NCBI GenBank assembly: GCA_016795465.1
Contig: JAEUHK010000019.1
Coordinates: 1-64,000 of the forward strand
Reading direction: 5' to 3'
From: Verrucomicrobiaceae bacterium
Lineage (GTDB): Bacteria; Verrucomicrobiota; Verrucomicrobiia; Verrucomicrobiales; Verrucomicrobiaceae
Length of the DNA: 64,000 nucleotides
The position numbers and the translations under genes are program-made. How positions within the stretch are numbered: position 1 is the stretch's first letter; each line of letters opens with the position of its first letter. Below the pieces are notes generated by a model, which was given only the letters and a program-made list of their open reading frames with translations, did no database searches and was not told the DNA's origin. Of the stretch, positions 63,285 through 64,000 are shown piece after piece.

Positions 63285-64000
63285 ATGCCCGCCGAACTCC
63301 TCAAACGCACCACCTCGCGCTGTCCGCGTTGTTTGAAGGCCTGTCCGGCGACCGTCGAGAAGGAAAATGGGCAGGTATTTCTCAAGCGGCGCTGTGTGGA
63401 GCATGGCGAAGCCTCGGTGTGCATCGCGAGTGATGCGCGGTTTTACTGGCTGGCGACCGGGAAGGAGGAAAACCGCTGCTGTGCGGGTGGTGCGTGCTGC
63501 GATGCGGAAGGCAAGGCTGCGGGAACACTCGGCAAAAACGCGAGCGGGCGCGGCACGAATCCGCTCGAAACGCTGTCCACCTGCCTCGCGCTGATTGAGA
63601 TCGTAAACTCGTGCAATCTGGCCTGTCCGACGTGCTACGCGGATTCGCCGGTCGGAACGGGCGCGAAGCTCGACTTTGTGCCGATGGAGGATGTGCAGAA
63701 GCGCGTGGACGACGTCATCGCACGCAAAGGCAAGATCGAGATCCTCCAACTCTCCGGCGGCGAACCGACGCTGCACCCGCAACTGGCTGATTTGTGCCGT
63801 TGGGCGAAGAAACATGCTCAAATCGACTTCCTGTTGCTCAACACGAACGGCGTGCGTTTTGCCAAGGAACCTGAGTTATGCCGCGAACTCGGCGAAATCT
63901 TCCGCGATGGCGGTTTGCAGGTCTATTTACAGTTCGACGGCACGCAGGCCGAAGGCCAGCAGGAACTGCGCGGAGGCGATTTGCGCGAGTTGAAGGCCAA
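63285..64000 (+). CDS. Radical SAM protein with N-terminal Cys-rich domain (partial, C-terminus beyond window)
   Basis: The first 238 codons are visible, open to the window end. The N-terminus is a metal-binding-like segment: RTTSRCPRCLKACPATV with Cys13, 16 and 20, then Cys37 and His40 (RCVEHGEAS). A further Cys cluster (CC at 65-66 and 71-72) precedes the radical SAM motif NSCNLACPTCYADS (Cys110, 114 and 117) and a SAM-binding LSGGEPTLHPQL. The RTxSxCPxCL...CxEHG start followed by a radical SAM core resembles the COG1964/MJ0619 group, which includes archaeal tetraether lipid synthase. That is recalled, not computed, and many relatives have other roles. Co-directional with the three membrane-protein genes. 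Confidence 0.82.
   Translation, partial: MPAELLKRTTSRCPRCLKACPATVEKENGQVFLKRRCVEHGEASVCIASDARFYWLATGKEENRCCAGGACCDAEGKAAGTLGKNASGRGTNPLETLSTCLALIEIVNSCNLACPTCYADSPVGTGAKLDFVPMEDVQKRVDDVIARKGKIEILQLSGGEPTLHPQLADLCRWAKKHAQIDFLLLNTNGVRFAKEPELCRELGEIFRDGGLQVYLQFDGTQAEGQQELRGGDLRELKA

Overview
This window looks like chromosomal DNA of a Verrucomicrobiota bacterium, probably near Verrucomicrobiaceae/Prosthecobacter. That placement is inference. It rests on a PEP-CTERM protein, autotransporter-type beta-strand repeats, C-terminal 'DxDxDGLSNLLEYALG'-type calcium motifs, a Reg_prop sensor kinase, GC-rich codons and several families of degenerate intergenic repeats.

Layout. 1-1670 holds the tail of an unknown gene, two small membrane-protein genes and repeat-rich spacers. 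argG follows on the minus strand (1729-2961), then a long di-heme cytochrome c peroxidase-like protein (3196-5145) closed by a strong terminator. 5360-39346 is one uninterrupted gene of about 11,328 codons, more than half of the window. It encodes a secreted mosaic giant: about 32 SdrD_B-like domains, 41 putative Ig (He_PIG-like) repeats in three arrays of 24, 9 and 8, DUF11-like domains, a DNRLRE/CBM96-like domain, two beta-propeller-like regions, a LamG domain nested inside an Ig repeat, three unassigned or weakly assigned globular segments, and a verrucomicrobial C-terminal domain. A small zinc-ribbon gene starts 2 nt after its stop codon.

After a convergent FAD-dependent oxidoreductase comes a plus-strand cluster (40998-45443): cupredoxin, pirin, DoxX-like, rhodanese-YceI fusion, OYE-type ene-reductase and a CatE/YfiE-like VOC enzyme. 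It resembles a redox or electrophile-stress locus. On the minus strand, a GH79-like glycoside hydrolase, a Reg_prop sensor kinase and a NarL-type regulator form a compact operon (50454 down to 45440). Divergent from it, behind a 14-bp palindrome, lies a 1,582-aa secreted protein joining autotransporter-type repeats, FN3 and an alpha/beta-hydrolase. A PEP-CTERM protein and a 38-aa membrane peptide follow.

56319-59472 carries a small lipoprotein, miaA, aroB and a Tat-exported sugar isomerase-like protein. glgP (59706-62174), three tandem paralogous small membrane proteins and a truncated radical SAM gene close the window. The most notable signals are the giant gene with its triplicated super-module architecture, and repeat families that supply spacers, stop codons, a terminator stem and part of one signal peptide.
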